From contig CM044308.1 of the NCBI GenBank assembly GCA_024291935.2, positions 120,120,501-120,184,500 on the forward strand: a stretch of DNA of 64,000 bases, written 5' to 3'. Of the stretch, positions 1 through 11,949 are shown one piece after another. The stretch is from Okapia johnstoni (Eukaryota > Chordata > Mammalia > Artiodactyla > Giraffidae). Numbering within the stretch: position 1 is the first letter of the stretch; each line of letters begins with the position of its first letter. The position numbers were made by a program, and so were the translations under genes. The notes beneath the pieces were generated by a model, which did not search any database, had not been told where the DNA came from, and saw nothing but the letters and a program-made list of their open reading frames with translations.

Positions 1-100
1 TTTATCAAAATTAGAAAAAAAATTAAATTTATTTTTAATTGGAGGATAATTGCTTTACAATAAAATTAAAATGTTAATGCTTCAAAAATATCATTAAGAA

Positions 101-232
101 GGGACTTCCTTGGTGATACAGTGGTTAAGACTCTGTACACCCACTGCAAGGGGCATGGGTTCTATCCCTAGTCATGGAATTAAGATCCCACATCCCGCAT
201 GCTGTACGTGGTTCAGCCAAAAAAAATAAATA
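101..232 (+). mobile_element. CHR-type tRNA-Glu SINE
   Basis: It has the GGGACTTCCTTGGTG head, the degenerate B-box-like GGGTTCTATCCCTAG and the tail ending GCCAAAAAAAATAAATAAA. This is the structure of cetartiodactyl CHR SINEs. Confidence 0.8.
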
Positions 233-239
233 AACCATT

Positions 240-1932
240 AAGAAAATGAAAGACAACCTACAGAATGGAAGAAAATATTTGCAAGTCATATATATGATAT
301 GGAACTTGTATCCAGAATATACTAAATTCAATAACAATTAAAAATTTTTAAATTCAATAACAAGAAGACAAAAAAACCAATTTTTAAAGAGTGTCTGAAA
401 AGATGTTTCTGCAAAAGAGAAATACAAATGGATGATAATGGATATGAAAAAATGTTCAACATCATTAGCCATCAGAGTAATGCAAATCAAAACCATAGTA
501 AGATTTCACTTCACTTCCATTAGGATGGTTACAATCAAAGAGATAATAACAAGTGTTGGAAAGGATGTGAAGAAATCGGAACACTCATACACTGCTGGTG
601 AGAATGTGAAACAGTACATTCACTTTGTAAAATAGTCTGGTAGTTCCTCAAAAAGTTGAACAGAATTACCATGTGACAAATTCCACTCCTATATATGTAC
701 TCAAGAAAAATGCAAATGTATGTCTAATATAAAAACTTCTATGTGAATGTTAATAGCATCGTTATTCCTAACAGTCAACAAGTGGGAAACAACTCAAATG
801 TCCATTGGATGGTGAATGAATAAACATGTTGGTATATCCATATGATGGAATATTACTGGATAATAAATAGGAATGAAGTACTGATACAGGTTTCGACATG
901 GATAAACCTTGAAAACATTGTACCAAGTGAAAGAAGCTGTCACAAAAGACACATACTCTGTGATTCCATTTATATGAAAAGTCTATAATAGGCAAAAAGG
1001 TGGCTTAAAACTCAACATTCAGAAAACTAAGATCATGGGATCCGGTCCCATTATTTCACGGCAAATAGATAGGGAAATAATGGAAACAGTAAGAGACTTT
1101 ATTTTGGGGGGCCCCAAAATCACTGCAGATTGTGACTGCAGCCATGAAATTAAGAGACACTTGCTCCTTGGAAGAAAAGTTATGACCAACCTAGACAGCA
1201 TATTAAAAAGCAGAGACATTACTTTGACAACAAAAGTCCATCTAGTCAAAGCTATTGTTTTTCCAGTAGTCATGTATGGATGTGAGAGTTGGACCATAAA
1301 GAAAGCTGAGCACCGAAGAGTTGATGCCTTTGAACTGTGGTGTTGGAGAAGATTCTTGAGAGTCTCTCGGACTGCAAGGAGATCCAACCAGTCTATCCTA
1401 AAGGAAATCAGTCCTGAATATTCACTGGAAGGACTGAAGCAGAAGCTGAAACTCCAATACTTTGGCCACCTGATGCAAAGAACTGACTCATTTGAAAAGA
1501 CCCGGATGCTGGGAAAGATTGAAGGCAGGAGAAGGGGACCATAGAGGATGAGATGGTTGGATGGCATCACAGACTCGATGGACATGAGTTTCAGTAAGCT
1601 CCGGGAGTTGGTGATGGACAGGGAAGCCTGGTGTGCTGCAGTCCATGGGGTTGCAAAGAGTCAGACATGACTGAGAAACTGAATTGAACTGAACTGAACT
1701 GATAATAGGCAAATCTACAGAGACAGAAGGTAGATTAGTAGTTGCTAGTGGAGGGCAGATGGGGGAATGAGGAGTGACTATTAATGGGCATTGGGTATTG
1801 TTTTGCAGTACAGCATATATTCTAAATTTATAATGATGGGTCACTCTGTGACTACACTAAAACCTACTGAATTGTATACTTCAAAAGGGTAAATTGCATG
1901 TTATGTGAATAATATCTCAGTAAATCTACTAT
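240..1932 (+). mobile_element. L1 3' end, interrupted by BovB
   Basis: Old L1 ORF2/3'-UTR sequence ('caacatcattagccatcag', 'tgtccattggatggtgaatg') occupies about 240-984 and resumes at 1714-1932. Between the two parts is a BovB insertion flanked by a 12-bp duplication. Confidence 0.7.
997..1701 (+). mobile_element. 5'-truncated BovB LINE (reverse transcriptase C-terminus)
   Basis: The + strand carries an open frame (1035-1544) for the C-terminal part of the BovB protein: YGCESWTIKKAEHRR, ELWCWRRFLRVSRTARRSNQ, and then FGHLMQRTDS. It ends in the GAACT-rich BovB tail. The perfect target-site duplication ATAATAGGCAAA at 985-996 and 1702-1713 defines the insertion. The element lacks the endonuclease and most of the reverse transcriptase, so it is dead on arrival. 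Confidence 0.93.
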
Positions 1933-3059
1933 TCAAGAAACATACTTTGGGTTTGTTGTCTGGTACACAGAGATGACTTTCAGATTTCTGCTAGTGGCAA
2001 AAGGGGGAAAATTGCAAGTGCAGTAACTGCTGCTAAGGAAACACCAGCAGTTTCTAATTTTATGCTGTCCTATATTCTGCTGTAACTCTCAAAGCTTTTG
2101 ATAATGTTATCCTTGAGGCCAAAACAGAAATGCCTTTTATATTTTATTATAACAGCTAAGCTGAGAAATAAATTCACCAATTGCTGTTTTAAAAAGGAAA
2201 TGAGCTAAAAACAACATAGATGTAAGTAGCTTAAATAAACCTTTGCTCAGTAAGATGAATGTGTTCACTGGGGAGGGAAAGTTTGGTAGTAAAAATAGTT
2301 TAAAGTGTTACATTATTTTAAAAAGCATTTTGTTTCATTTACTGTAAATGGTCAACATCATTTTAAAACAGATGGTAAATCTGTTGGATAGTAAAAAGAG
2401 ATGACATCTTGCTTCCATTTCCCTATTTCTTCCAGTTCATTGCTTTACTGCAAATCATTTTCCATTGTTGGGGGATATTAAATTTAAATCAAACTGAAAG
2501 GAAAAAACCAGGTAGCTATGTTCATAAACTCATGTTTTTTAGCACTGCTGCTTCCTATAGCCATTTTATGAAGAATATTTCAAATTGATCTATTCATTCT
2601 GGATGTGAACAAATCGAGAGTTTCTTTTCTTGAACAAACAGCTCTTTCAAGAAATCTATTTACAAAATGAAAATATATATAATTATGATACATAAACATT
2701 TAAATAAATTTTAATACTCTTCTATGAGAAAATATCTAGAACTGGTAAACATTTAAGGAAGGGTATTAAGTTCAATTTGTAAAGATAACTAAGATGTACA
2801 GTGCTTACCATGTTTTTAGACTAAAGTGCTACACACAGAGTGTGTATATATGTATGTATACATACATGCATTTATGTATATAAATGTCTATGTATGTGTA
2901 TAATGCTCACAAATATGTAAATAAATAGGTAAAAATTCCTTACAATAGCCCATTATGATGTGAAAATGAAAAAAGAGCAAGGTTAAGCAATTTGTCCTGC
3001 ATTTGTCCCTGAATTCAGGGAGTTTGGCACTACAGACCATGTTTTTGATAATTACTCTA
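1933..3059. other. Unannotated AT-rich spacer with one short simple repeat
   Basis: No gene or recognisable ruminant repeat was seen, apart from a TATG/TACA-rich stretch at 2840-2902. Confidence 0.5.
2840..2902. repeat. TATG/TGTA-rich low-complexity repeat
   Basis: This is an imperfect run of TGTATA, TATG and CATACA units. Confidence 0.7.
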
Positions 3060-3275
3060 GGGATTCCCTGGTGGTTAGTGGGTTAAAGAATCCACTTTCA
3101 ATGATGCATTAGATCCAGGAGATGCAGGTTTGATTCCTGTGTCAGGAAGATCCCTTGGAGGAGGGTATGGAAACCCACTCCAGTATTCTTGTCTGGAGAA
3201 TCCCATGGATAGGGAAGCCTGAGGGGCTACTGTCCATGGGGTCGCAGAGTCAAACACGACTGAAGTGACTGGGAA
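3060..3275 (+). mobile_element. Bov-tA SINE
   Basis: A tRNA-Glu-derived head (GGATTCCCTGGTGG) is followed by the Bov-A module (AACCCACTCCAGTATTCTTG and then the CATGGGGTCGCAGAGTC end). Confidence 0.88.
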
Positions 3276-3376
3276 TGCATGAAGAATATGTATAGGAAAG
3301 AAAGAACAAGCTAGACAAGTAGGGGGAAAGAGTCATAGAGGACCTAACAACAGGTGACAAGAGGACAGCAAAGGTA

Positions 3377-6300
3377 TCAGTTCAGTTCAGTCGCTCAGTC
3401 GTGTCCGACTCTTTGCGACCCCATGGGCTGCAGCACGCCAGGCTTCCCTGTCCATCACCAACTCCCAGAGCTTGCTCAAACTCATGTTCATTGAGTCAGT
3501 GATGCCATCCAACCATCTCATCCTCTATTGTCCCCTTCTCCTCCTGCCTTCAATCTTTCCCAGCATCAGGATCTTTTCCAGTGAGTCAGTTTTTCACATC
3601 AGATAGCCAAAGTACTGGAATTTCAGCTTCAGCATCAGTTCTTCCAATGAATATTCTGGACTGATTTACTTTAGGATGGACTGGTTGGATCTCCTTGCAG
3701 TCCAAGGGACTCTCGAGAGTCTTCTCCAGCACCACAGTTCAAAGCATCAGTTATTCGGCACTCAGCTTTCTTCATGGTCCAGCTCTCACATCCATACGTG
3801 ACTACTGGAAAAACCACAGCTTTGACTAGATGGACCTTTGTTGGCAAAGTAATGTCTCTGCTTTTTAATACACTGTCTAGGTCAGTCATAGCTTTTCTTC
3901 CAAGGAGCAAGCATCTTTTAATCTCATGGCTGCAGTCACCATCTGCAGTGATTTTGGAGCCCAAGAAAATAAAGTCTCTCACTGTTTCCATATTTTCCTT
4001 ATCTATTTGCCTTGAAGAATGTTGAGTATTAAGTCAGCTTTTTCACTCTCCTCTTTAATTTTCATCAAGAAGCTCTTTAGTTCCTCTCTGCTTTCTGCCA
4101 TAAAGGTGGTTTTGTTATCAGCATATTTGAGGTTATTGATATTTCTCCTGGAAATCTTGATTGCAGCTTGTGCTTCATCCAGCCTGGCATCTCACATGAT
4201 GTACTCTGCATATAAGTTAAATAAGCAGAGTGACAATATTCAGCCTTGACATACTCTTTTCCCAATTTGGAACCAGTCTGTTTCCCCATGTCCGGTTCTA
4301 ACTATTGCTTCTTGACCAGCATACAGATTTCACAGAGGCAGGTAAGGTGGTCTGGTATTCCCATTGCTTGAAGAATTTTCCAGTTTGTTGTGATCCACAG
4401 AGTCAAAGGCTTTGGCGTAGTCAATAAACCTGAAGCAGATGTTTTTCTGGAATTCTCTTGCTTTTTATATGATCAAATGGATGTTGGCAATTTGATCTCT
4501 AGTTCCTCTGCCTTTTCTAAAACCAGCTTGAAGGTCTGGAAGTTCACGGTTCACGTATTGCTGAAGCCTGGCTTGGAGAATTTTGAGCATTACTTTACTA
4601 GCGTGTGAGATGAGCGCAATTCTATGGTAGTTTGAACATTCCTTGGCATTGCCTTTCTTTGGGATTGGGATGGAAACTGACCTTTACCAGTCCTGTGGCC
4701 ACTGCTGAGTTTTCCAAATTTGCTGGCATATTGAGTTCAGCACTTTCACAGCATCATATTTTAGAATTTGGAATAGTTCAGCTGGAATTCCATCACCTCC
4801 ACTAGCTTTGATCATAGTGATGCTTCCTAAGACCCACTTGACTTCACACTCCAGGATGTCTGGCTCTAGGTGAGTGATCACACCATTGTGGTTGTATGGG
4901 TCATTAAGATCTTTTTTGTGTAGCTCTTCTGTGTATTCTTGCCACCTCTTCTTAATATCTTCTGCTTCTGTTAGGGCCATAGCATTTCTGTCCTTTATTG
5001 TGCCCATCTTTGCATGAAATCTTCCCTTGATATCTCTAATTTGCTTGAAGAGATCTCTAGTCTTTCCCATTCTATTGTTTTCCTCTATTTCTTTGCATTG
5101 ATCAGTAAGGCTTTTTTATCTCTCCTTGCTATTCTTTGGAACTCTGCATTCAGATGGATATATCTTTCCTCTTCTTTGTCTTTCACTTCTTTTCTCAGCT
5201 ATCTGTAAGGCCTCCTCAGACAACCATTTTGCCTTTTTGCATTTGTTTTTCTTGGGGATGATTTTGATTACCACCTCCTGTACAATGTTACAAACCTCCA
5301 TCCACAGTTCTTCTGGCACTCTATCTATCAGATCTAATCCTTTGAATCTATTTGTCACTGCCACTGCATAATCATAAGGGATTTGATTTATGTCATACCT
5401 GAATGGTCTAGTGGTTTTCCCTACTTTCTTCAATTTAAGTCTGAATTTTACAATAAGGAGTTCAAGATCTGAACCACAGTCAGATCCCAGTCTTGTTTTT
5501 GCTGACTGTATAGAGTGTCTCCATCTTTGTCTGCAAAGAATATAATCAATCTGATTTCAGTATTGAGCATCTAGTGATGTACATCTGCAGAGTTGTCTCA
5601 TGTTGTTGGAAGAGGGTGTTTGCTACAACCAGGGCATTCTCTTGGCAAAACTCTGTTAACCTTTGCCCTGCTTCATTTTGTACTCCAAGGCCAAACTTGC
5701 CTGTTACTCCAGGTATCTCTTGACTTTCTACTTTTGCATTCCAGTTCCTTATGATGAAAAGGACATTTTTTTTTGGTGTTAGTTCTAGAAAGTCTTGTAG
5801 GTCTCTATAGAACCATTCAACTTCAGCTTCTTCAGCATTAGTGGTTGGGGCATAGACTTGGATTACTGTGATATTGAATGGTTTGCCTTTGAAACGAACA
5901 GAGACCATTCTATCATTTTTGAAATGCACCCAAGTACTGCATTTCAGACTCTTTTTTTGACTATGAGGGCTACTCAGTTTCTTCTAAAGGATTCTTGCAC
6001 ACAGTCATAGGTATAATGGTCATCTGAATTAAATTCGCCCGTTCTGGTCCATTTTAGTTCCTAAAATGCCAGTCTTCACTCTTGCTATCTCTTGTTTGAC
6101 CATTTCCAATTTACCTTGAGTCATGGACCTAAAATTTCAGGTTCCTATGCAATATTGTTCTTTATAGCACCGGACATTACTTCCATCACCAGTCACATCC
6201 ACAATTGAGCATTGTTTTTGCTTTGGCTCTGCCTCTTCATGCTCCCTGGAGTTATTTCTCCAGTAGCATACTGGGTACCTACTGACCTGGGGACTTCATC

Positions 6301-7235
6301 TTCAGTGTCATTATTTTTGCCTTTTCATACTGTTCATGGTGTTCTCAAGGCAAGCATATTGATAAGACTTTCTGGAATGAGAAGCCAAGTGGGCCTTAGG
6401 AAGCATCACTATGAACAAAGCTAGTGGAGGTAAAGGAATTCCAGCTGAGCTATTTCAAATCCTAAAGATGATACTGTTAATATGCCAGCAAATTTGGAAA
6501 ACTCAGCAGTGGCTACAGGACTGGAAAAGAATTCTGAAGTTGTTTGTCATTCCCTTCTCCAGTGGACCACGTTATGTTAGAATTCTGCACCATGGTCCAT
6601 CTTGGGTGCCCCTACATGGCCTGGTTCATAGTTTCACTGAGTTATGCAAGGCTGTGATCCATGTGACCAGTTTGGTTACTTTTCTGTGATTGTGGTTTTC
6701 ATTCTGTCTGCCCTCTGATGGATAAGGATAAGAAGCTTGTGGAAGCTTCCTGATGGGAGGGACTGGCTGTGAGGGAATCTATCTTGCTCTGATGGGCAGG
6801 GCCAAGCTCAGTAAATCTTTAATCCAATTTTCTCTTGATGGATGCGGCTGTGTTTCCTCTCTGTAGTTTGGCCTGAGGCCAAATTATGGTAGGGGTAGTG
6901 GTGGTAATGGCGACCTCCTTCAAAAAAACTTAATGCCAGCACACCCTGTGGCTCCCAGGACTGTTGTATTCAGTGTCCCTAACCCCACGGCAGGCCACTA
7001 TCAACCCACAGCTCCACCTGAGACTCCTGAACACTCAGACAAGTCTGGCTCAGTCTCTTGTGGGATCACTGTCCTTTCTCCTGGGTTCTATGCATACAAA
7101 GTTTTGTTTGTACCCTCCAAGAGTCTGTTTCCCCAGTCCTGTGCAAGTTCTGTAATGAAATCCCAGTGGCCTTGAAGTCAAATTTCCTGGGAGTTCTCAG
7201 TCTCTTTGCCAGATCCCCAAGTTGGAGAATCTGTT
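3377..7235 (-). mobile_element. Long, decayed BovB LINE with an inverted internal segment
   Basis: Read on the - strand, the element runs from its 5' region (about 7235) through endonuclease and reverse transcriptase to the GAACT-type 3' end at 3377. Broken open blocks are visible: the endonuclease at 5546-5929 (VQVYAP-like start, GKFGLGVQNEAGQRL), a linker at 5116-5433, the N-terminal RT at 4684-5070 (ASGGDGIPAELFQILK) and the C-terminal RT at 3671-3991. The endonuclease position usually read as GDWNAK is RNWNAK here, so the conserved Asp is lost. Frameshifts between blocks also rule out activity. About 160 bp at 6366-6529 are in the opposite orientation. The right boundary is approximate. 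Confidence 0.88.
6366..6529 (+). mobile_element. Inverted copy of BovB RT segment inside the minus BovB
   Basis: The + strand reads AKWALGSIT-like then ASGGKGIPAELFQILK, the same RT region as the minus-strand stretch at about 4678-4858. A small internal deletion removes about 15-18 bp. BovB 5' sequence in minus orientation lies on both sides. Confidence 0.85.
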
Positions 7236-7554
7236 GAGCAAAAGTATGTCACCACATAATTAACAGATATCTATTCTGTTCTAGGATGGTGAAATGATGA
7301 TTGAACATTTATTACTAAGGCTGTACTTATGCTTCTGTAGGCTGACTATGTAGGTGTCCTCCTTTTACAAGCATTTTCTGAACCTGTAAGAATCATAAAG
7401 ACATAGCAACTTGCCTATAAAAAAATACTAGAGAAGGGGGGAAACCAGTAGAATATAGTAATATGGAAGCCTAGGCAAGAAAGAATCCAGGTGAGAATAA
7501 TCCTTAGTGTAGAATGCTGCCAAAAACATCAAATAAGATTTGGTCTGAAAATGG

Positions 7555-7715
7555 TCCATTCACTCACTTATTAAATAAATACTTATTGGCTATTTAGTAT
7601 ATGCCAAGAACTATATTAGGCATGGGGATACAGTAATACACAAAGCCAAAGCCATCCCTGCTGACATTGCATGTGATAGAAGAGACAGACATTAAATACC
7701 TAATTTAAGAAATAC
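7555..7715 (+). mobile_element. L2-type ancient LINE fragment
   Basis: The stretch 'aataaatacttattggc' to 'gcatggggatacag' matches the familiar mammalian L2 3' region. Confidence 0.55.
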
Positions 7716-8505
7716 ATATTGAGAGATTCCAGTGCCAGCCAAGAAGGCATAGTCCAATAAAGCTTGTCCTAACTGCTAATTATAACTAACTACTCTGGAT
7801 AAAATACAAAAAGCAACTACCTGAACAAAAAAATCAACATAAGCAATATTCAGGAAAAGAGTCAAAACTGGAGAAGGGGCCCATACAGGAGTTTCTCCTT
7901 TTGTGTGTATATGCATATGTGCATGTGTGTTTTACCTGAGGATGGGTGCCCAAGTGATGATGTCACAGTGGCAGCATGGGCAACTAAAACTCCTAGAAAA
8001 ATCCTGTCTCTGTAGACAGAGGACTGAGAAAACAGGTCCCTGGGGTTCAAAGAGTTGTGGGAGAGAAATCCTCATTTTTTCTCTCTGGTTTCCCCTTGCT
8101 GTGGCACTGGCAATTACAATTCCTTAAAGAAACCCTATCATTCTAGCTACAGCACAGGGCAGGAAGTTGAGGAGTATCCAAGAGAGAAGAGAACTCGAAA
8201 AAGGGTTCTATTTCTGTGTATGAACAGCATATGTCTAGGACTCATTTTGGAGGTACATTCCAGAGTAGCACAAGTAGCAAAGCCCCTGAGAACTGAACCA
8301 TATGATGCAAAGCTCAAGTCTGAGATTAATCCCTGAGTAGCATATAGGAAGGACAGAATTGTCCTGACACTGCAACCCATGGTGGAGGGGTGGGGAGAGG
8401 AAAAGACAAGATAGACCTTACAATGTCAATCCAATGGATGACTGGGTGCTGAAAAACACAACAGAAGTTAACATGCTTCAGATGATTTTAATAGAACCTG
8501 GAGTA
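7716..8505. other. Unassigned spacer
   Basis: It resembles degenerate L1-like sequence (A-rich; 'aactactctggataaaatac') but I cannot assign a family. No gene was seen. Confidence 0.3.
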
Positions 8506-8514
8506 TCACACACA

Positions 8515-8567
<53 letters not shown>
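8506..8567. repeat. (CA)n microsatellite
   Basis: A nearly pure CA run of about 30 units with one CAA interruption near 8516. It is a likely length-variable marker. Confidence 0.97.
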
Positions 8568-8571
<4 letters not shown>

Positions 8572-8615
8572 TCCAGGAAGGGGGTTCTTCTGATAGGTAT
8601 TGACATATCCTACTA

Positions 8616-8678
8616 GATTCCCTGGTGGCTCAGATGGTAAAGAATCTACCTGCAATGCAGGAGACCTGGGTTCAATGT
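8616..8678 (+). mobile_element. Truncated Bov-tA SINE (tRNA-derived head only)
   Basis: GATTCCCTGGTGGCTCAGATG is the Bov-tA head; the sequence then runs to CCTGGGTTCAATG, after which the Bov-A module is missing. Confidence 0.85.
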
Positions 8679-8739
8679 ACCCCCTCAAATGTCCATAGTG
8701 ATTCTCACAGAGGTGCCCCATACAGGCATCCCTTTACTA

Positions 8740-11700
8740 GATCAGGTTTCCACTGCCCTTCACTGGCCATCATTCATAAGTTGGTAAAGACCAAAAGATA
8801 GGGGCTTTTTATAATTGTTCAATTCCCACCACTGCTAGGAAAACAGCATGCAATTCAGCCCATCTTGCTGATTTGTTTTTATTCTCTTTGATCAGAGCAG
8901 TGGCCTTTGATCAGGGTGGTTATCTGTTTATATTACAACTGCCATCTATAAACCAAGCAGCTCTTTTTTTTTTTTTCCAGCCAGTGTTCAAATTTGTTTT
9001 AATGTTTTAAATGTCACAAATTTTTATCTCATTTTTTTCAGTTTGAATCTTGATATAAGTAAGTCCTGCACATTGTAATTAGTAATATGTCTTTTTTTAT
9101 TAATTTATTTATTTTAATTTGAGGCTAATTACTTTACAATATTGTAGTGGTTTTTGCCATACAGTCACATGAATCAGCCATGGGTGTATATGTGTCCCCT
9201 ATCCTGAACCCCGCCTCCCACCTCCCTCCCCATCCCATCCCTCAGGGTCATCCCAGTGCACCAGCCCTGAGCACCCTGTTTCACGCATCGAACCTGGACT
9301 GGTGATCTGTTTCACATATGATAATCAGTTGAGAGCTGTTTATAGGGCACTGTTCAAGTGATAATACAATCTGGCAGCTCTTCATACAGTTTCAAAGTCA
9401 GTCCTAGGGGAAAAGAGGCTCCCTGCTCATGAGTACATGATCCTTGCATTCCACAGGTAGCATGATGCTGTATAAACCATTTCCATGTTATTATGGAACT
9501 CTTTTGGGTATTGCCTTTCCTGACAGAGTGCTTTTCTGATGCCATCCAAAAACATCATAGTTAGTTCAGGTTTCAAGATTATTTTCTATACTTCACTCAT
9601 ATGGGCTATTTTGATTAATGTCTGATAGCAAGCTAGTAATTGCCCCTCAGACAGCAATTCTCTAAACTAAAGTCCTAGTACCCAGAGCTGGGAAGTGCAC
9701 ACGGGGTTTTCCAATAAGCCCAGTCTATGCTCCATACACAGCTATTGCATGGAGAATTCGTCCATGTCAGCACTCCAGTTTGTACTCTATGTTGTTTGAA
9801 CTCAGGCGATCTAATTGGTTTCCATTTAACCAAATAATATTGCTTCAAAGGCAGATTTACATTTGTTCCAGTTTTACAATACTTAGTAGGCAAAATAGTC
9901 CCCAAATTCAATGTTCATCGCCATGATATAAGCAAAGTAAGACACCCAACCACTTCATATACAGCCTATTCAAACATACTAGTTCTCCTTCAAACTTTCA
10001 CCTTAACCCCACCAATGCTGACATTCCTAGCTGTAGCCTGTATTATGACTTCATCAACAGATTCTGGTTTTAAAACAACAGCAAGGGGAGACAGTCCCTA
10101 GTCAGACATAATATTCTTTCCTGTAAAACATTCAAATAAAGGAGACACAATTTCTTTACACAAAAACTTCTAATTTTATAATCTTATCAACTCTTCTATT
10201 TCTATAATTTCTCAATCTGATTAAAGTCCAAATTAGCATTTTATAAATGGGTTTCCATACCACAGTGCATGGGGCTCTGTTGTAAGGAAGTCTCAGAAAT
10301 ATCTCTAGACCTGACATTACCCACACAAGTGCATATAGCTTTGGGGGGTCTGGCCAGAAGACATTGGCCCCTTGGTAAATGTTTATCTTGATTAACCTAT
10401 CCAACCATCACCCTAGGCAATTCTGGCTAAGGTTTCTCAGTGTAATTTATGCCTTCTGGCTTTTTATATCCTTATAAATGAAGATAAATAGAGCAGACTT
10501 GTTTGGGGCCTTTTAATGTTGGCAGACTAGCAGTGGGTCCCCTTGGTTCACTGGTTCACCCAACTTTGATAGTGCTGCATCAACCCTCTTATGTCAGTAT
10601 CATCAATGCCCACCACAGTCATCCTATTTCTCAACAACACATAGACTTCCACTCTGCTAAGACAAGTCCTTTGATTCTCCCTCTGTCTCTCCCCTATTTT
10701 CTTGTTAACTGCTCTAATGATCTAGGTTTCAGTAAGACCTGTCCTGGGAAGCTGACATGGCTAATCTGATAGGACTTCTCAAACTGTTGTTTGATTCTGC
10801 AGCAGTAAAAGTGATATGGGGTGCCCATATGACAGGGGCCCCTTTAATCACAGCACCCACCATAACCTGAGTAATGGGCATATTCAGTGAGTGAATAACC
10901 CAGTTAATATAAAGCCAATTGCACATGGCTTGTATACAAAGCATACCAGCAGCTTCATCTGTGGTGTTCTACTTGGTGATTATAGGGGGAGCCGGGTGGC
11001 CCTCCTTCTCAGAATAAACACACTTTATGGTGGCTTTTGTCCATTCTATGATGCTGGTTGTTGCTTCCAGAATAATGTCCTATGTGTCTGGATCATGTAC
11101 AACCATCTGTGAGCCAAAAGTGAGCTTCTGGTCTTATATCAATCCAAACAAACTATTCTATGCTGTAACACTTAAAACCAAAGATACTGCTCCTAATTTA
11201 ACTATTCTCACTATCCATTTTAGTAAAGGTTTTTCAGAAAGCTATGATACTGATCTACAAAATGAGATAGCTCCTTCGCATTAAACCCCTTGGTTTCCGG
11301 AGTTTCTGAAACCCCTGCGTTGACTACCTTCTTAGCAACGAGAGATATTAGAGGTAATTTCTGTTGCTCTGGCATAATTTTTCTCTTTGAGGGAAGCTTT
11401 GAGACTAGTGACTAAAGTTCAGACCAACCAAAATCAGAATTAGGTCCAGCAACAAGGCCTGACCCAGAACTTTATTCCATTTTGGCTATTACGGATACCA
11501 ATAACCAAGGGATTATATAGTTGGCACACTTCTTATTATTTTGCATTTCCTTACAGATCCAATAAGGCAATTCTTCAGGAGTTGGAATCTACCACCACTG
11601 CTAAATTCCATCGGTAATTTTTACCTTTAGTAAAGTGATAGCAGTGCAGCTTAAGTTTCATACTACAGGTGGCTTGGTAGCCATGCAGGGGTCAGAGGCT

Positions 11701-11890
11701 CCCCATTCCTCATCCTTTCATCTCTTCTTTTCACAAACGACAAGTTTCCTATGTTTCCTTGAGACAAGAGCCATTCTTGCAAATCCCGTTTCTTTGATAT
11801 CAATTAAAGGAAAACTATTCCTCTACCTACAGAATGCTTCTGAAACAAAGCATGTGGTTTTTTTTTTTTTTCACCAAATCAACTAATTTT
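8740..11890 (-). mobile_element. Decayed endogenous retrovirus internal region
   Basis: On the - strand at about 8821-8880 an uninterrupted stretch contains WAELHAVFLAVVGI, typical of the RNase H active-site helix of retroviral pol. Further upstream on the same strand, at about 11220-11400, another coherent stretch (VAKKVVNAGVSE; NAKELSHFVDQYHSF) suggests gag/pol-like coding. Blocks at 10729-10944 and 9675-9911 look protein-like but are unassigned. Stops and frameshifts are frequent, and a younger bovine L1 piece interrupts it at 9090-9335. The order agrees with a minus-oriented provirus whose 5' side is near 12 kb. It is not functional, and the family (possibly ERVL-like) is not resolved. 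Confidence 0.45.
9090..9335 (-). mobile_element. Bovine-type L1 fragment
   Basis: The stretch 'gaggctaattactttacaat' with 'cccacctccctccccatccc' is a very common ruminant L1-associated segment. A short related piece occurs at 20-60. Confidence 0.65.
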
Positions 11891-11949
11891 TCAACTCTCT
11901 GGATAGCAAGTGGATGCCCTATAATTTAATTCAATTCTACTCTGGGTAG

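Noticed and set aside
101..232. tRNA gene-like A/B boxes in the SINE heads
   Set aside because: CHR and Bov-tA heads derive from tRNA-Glu but have no intact cloverleaf or acceptor stem, and they carry A-rich or Bov-A tails. They are SINEs, not tRNA genes.
1019..1585. 188-codon minus-strand open frame
   Set aside because: It is the antisense shadow of the BovB reverse transcriptase on the + strand. The frame at 40682-41179 (-) is explained in the same way.
8506..8721. Open frames through the CA repeat
   Set aside because: Dinucleotide repeats are open in several frames, and the peptides are only Thr-His or Val-Cys repeats.
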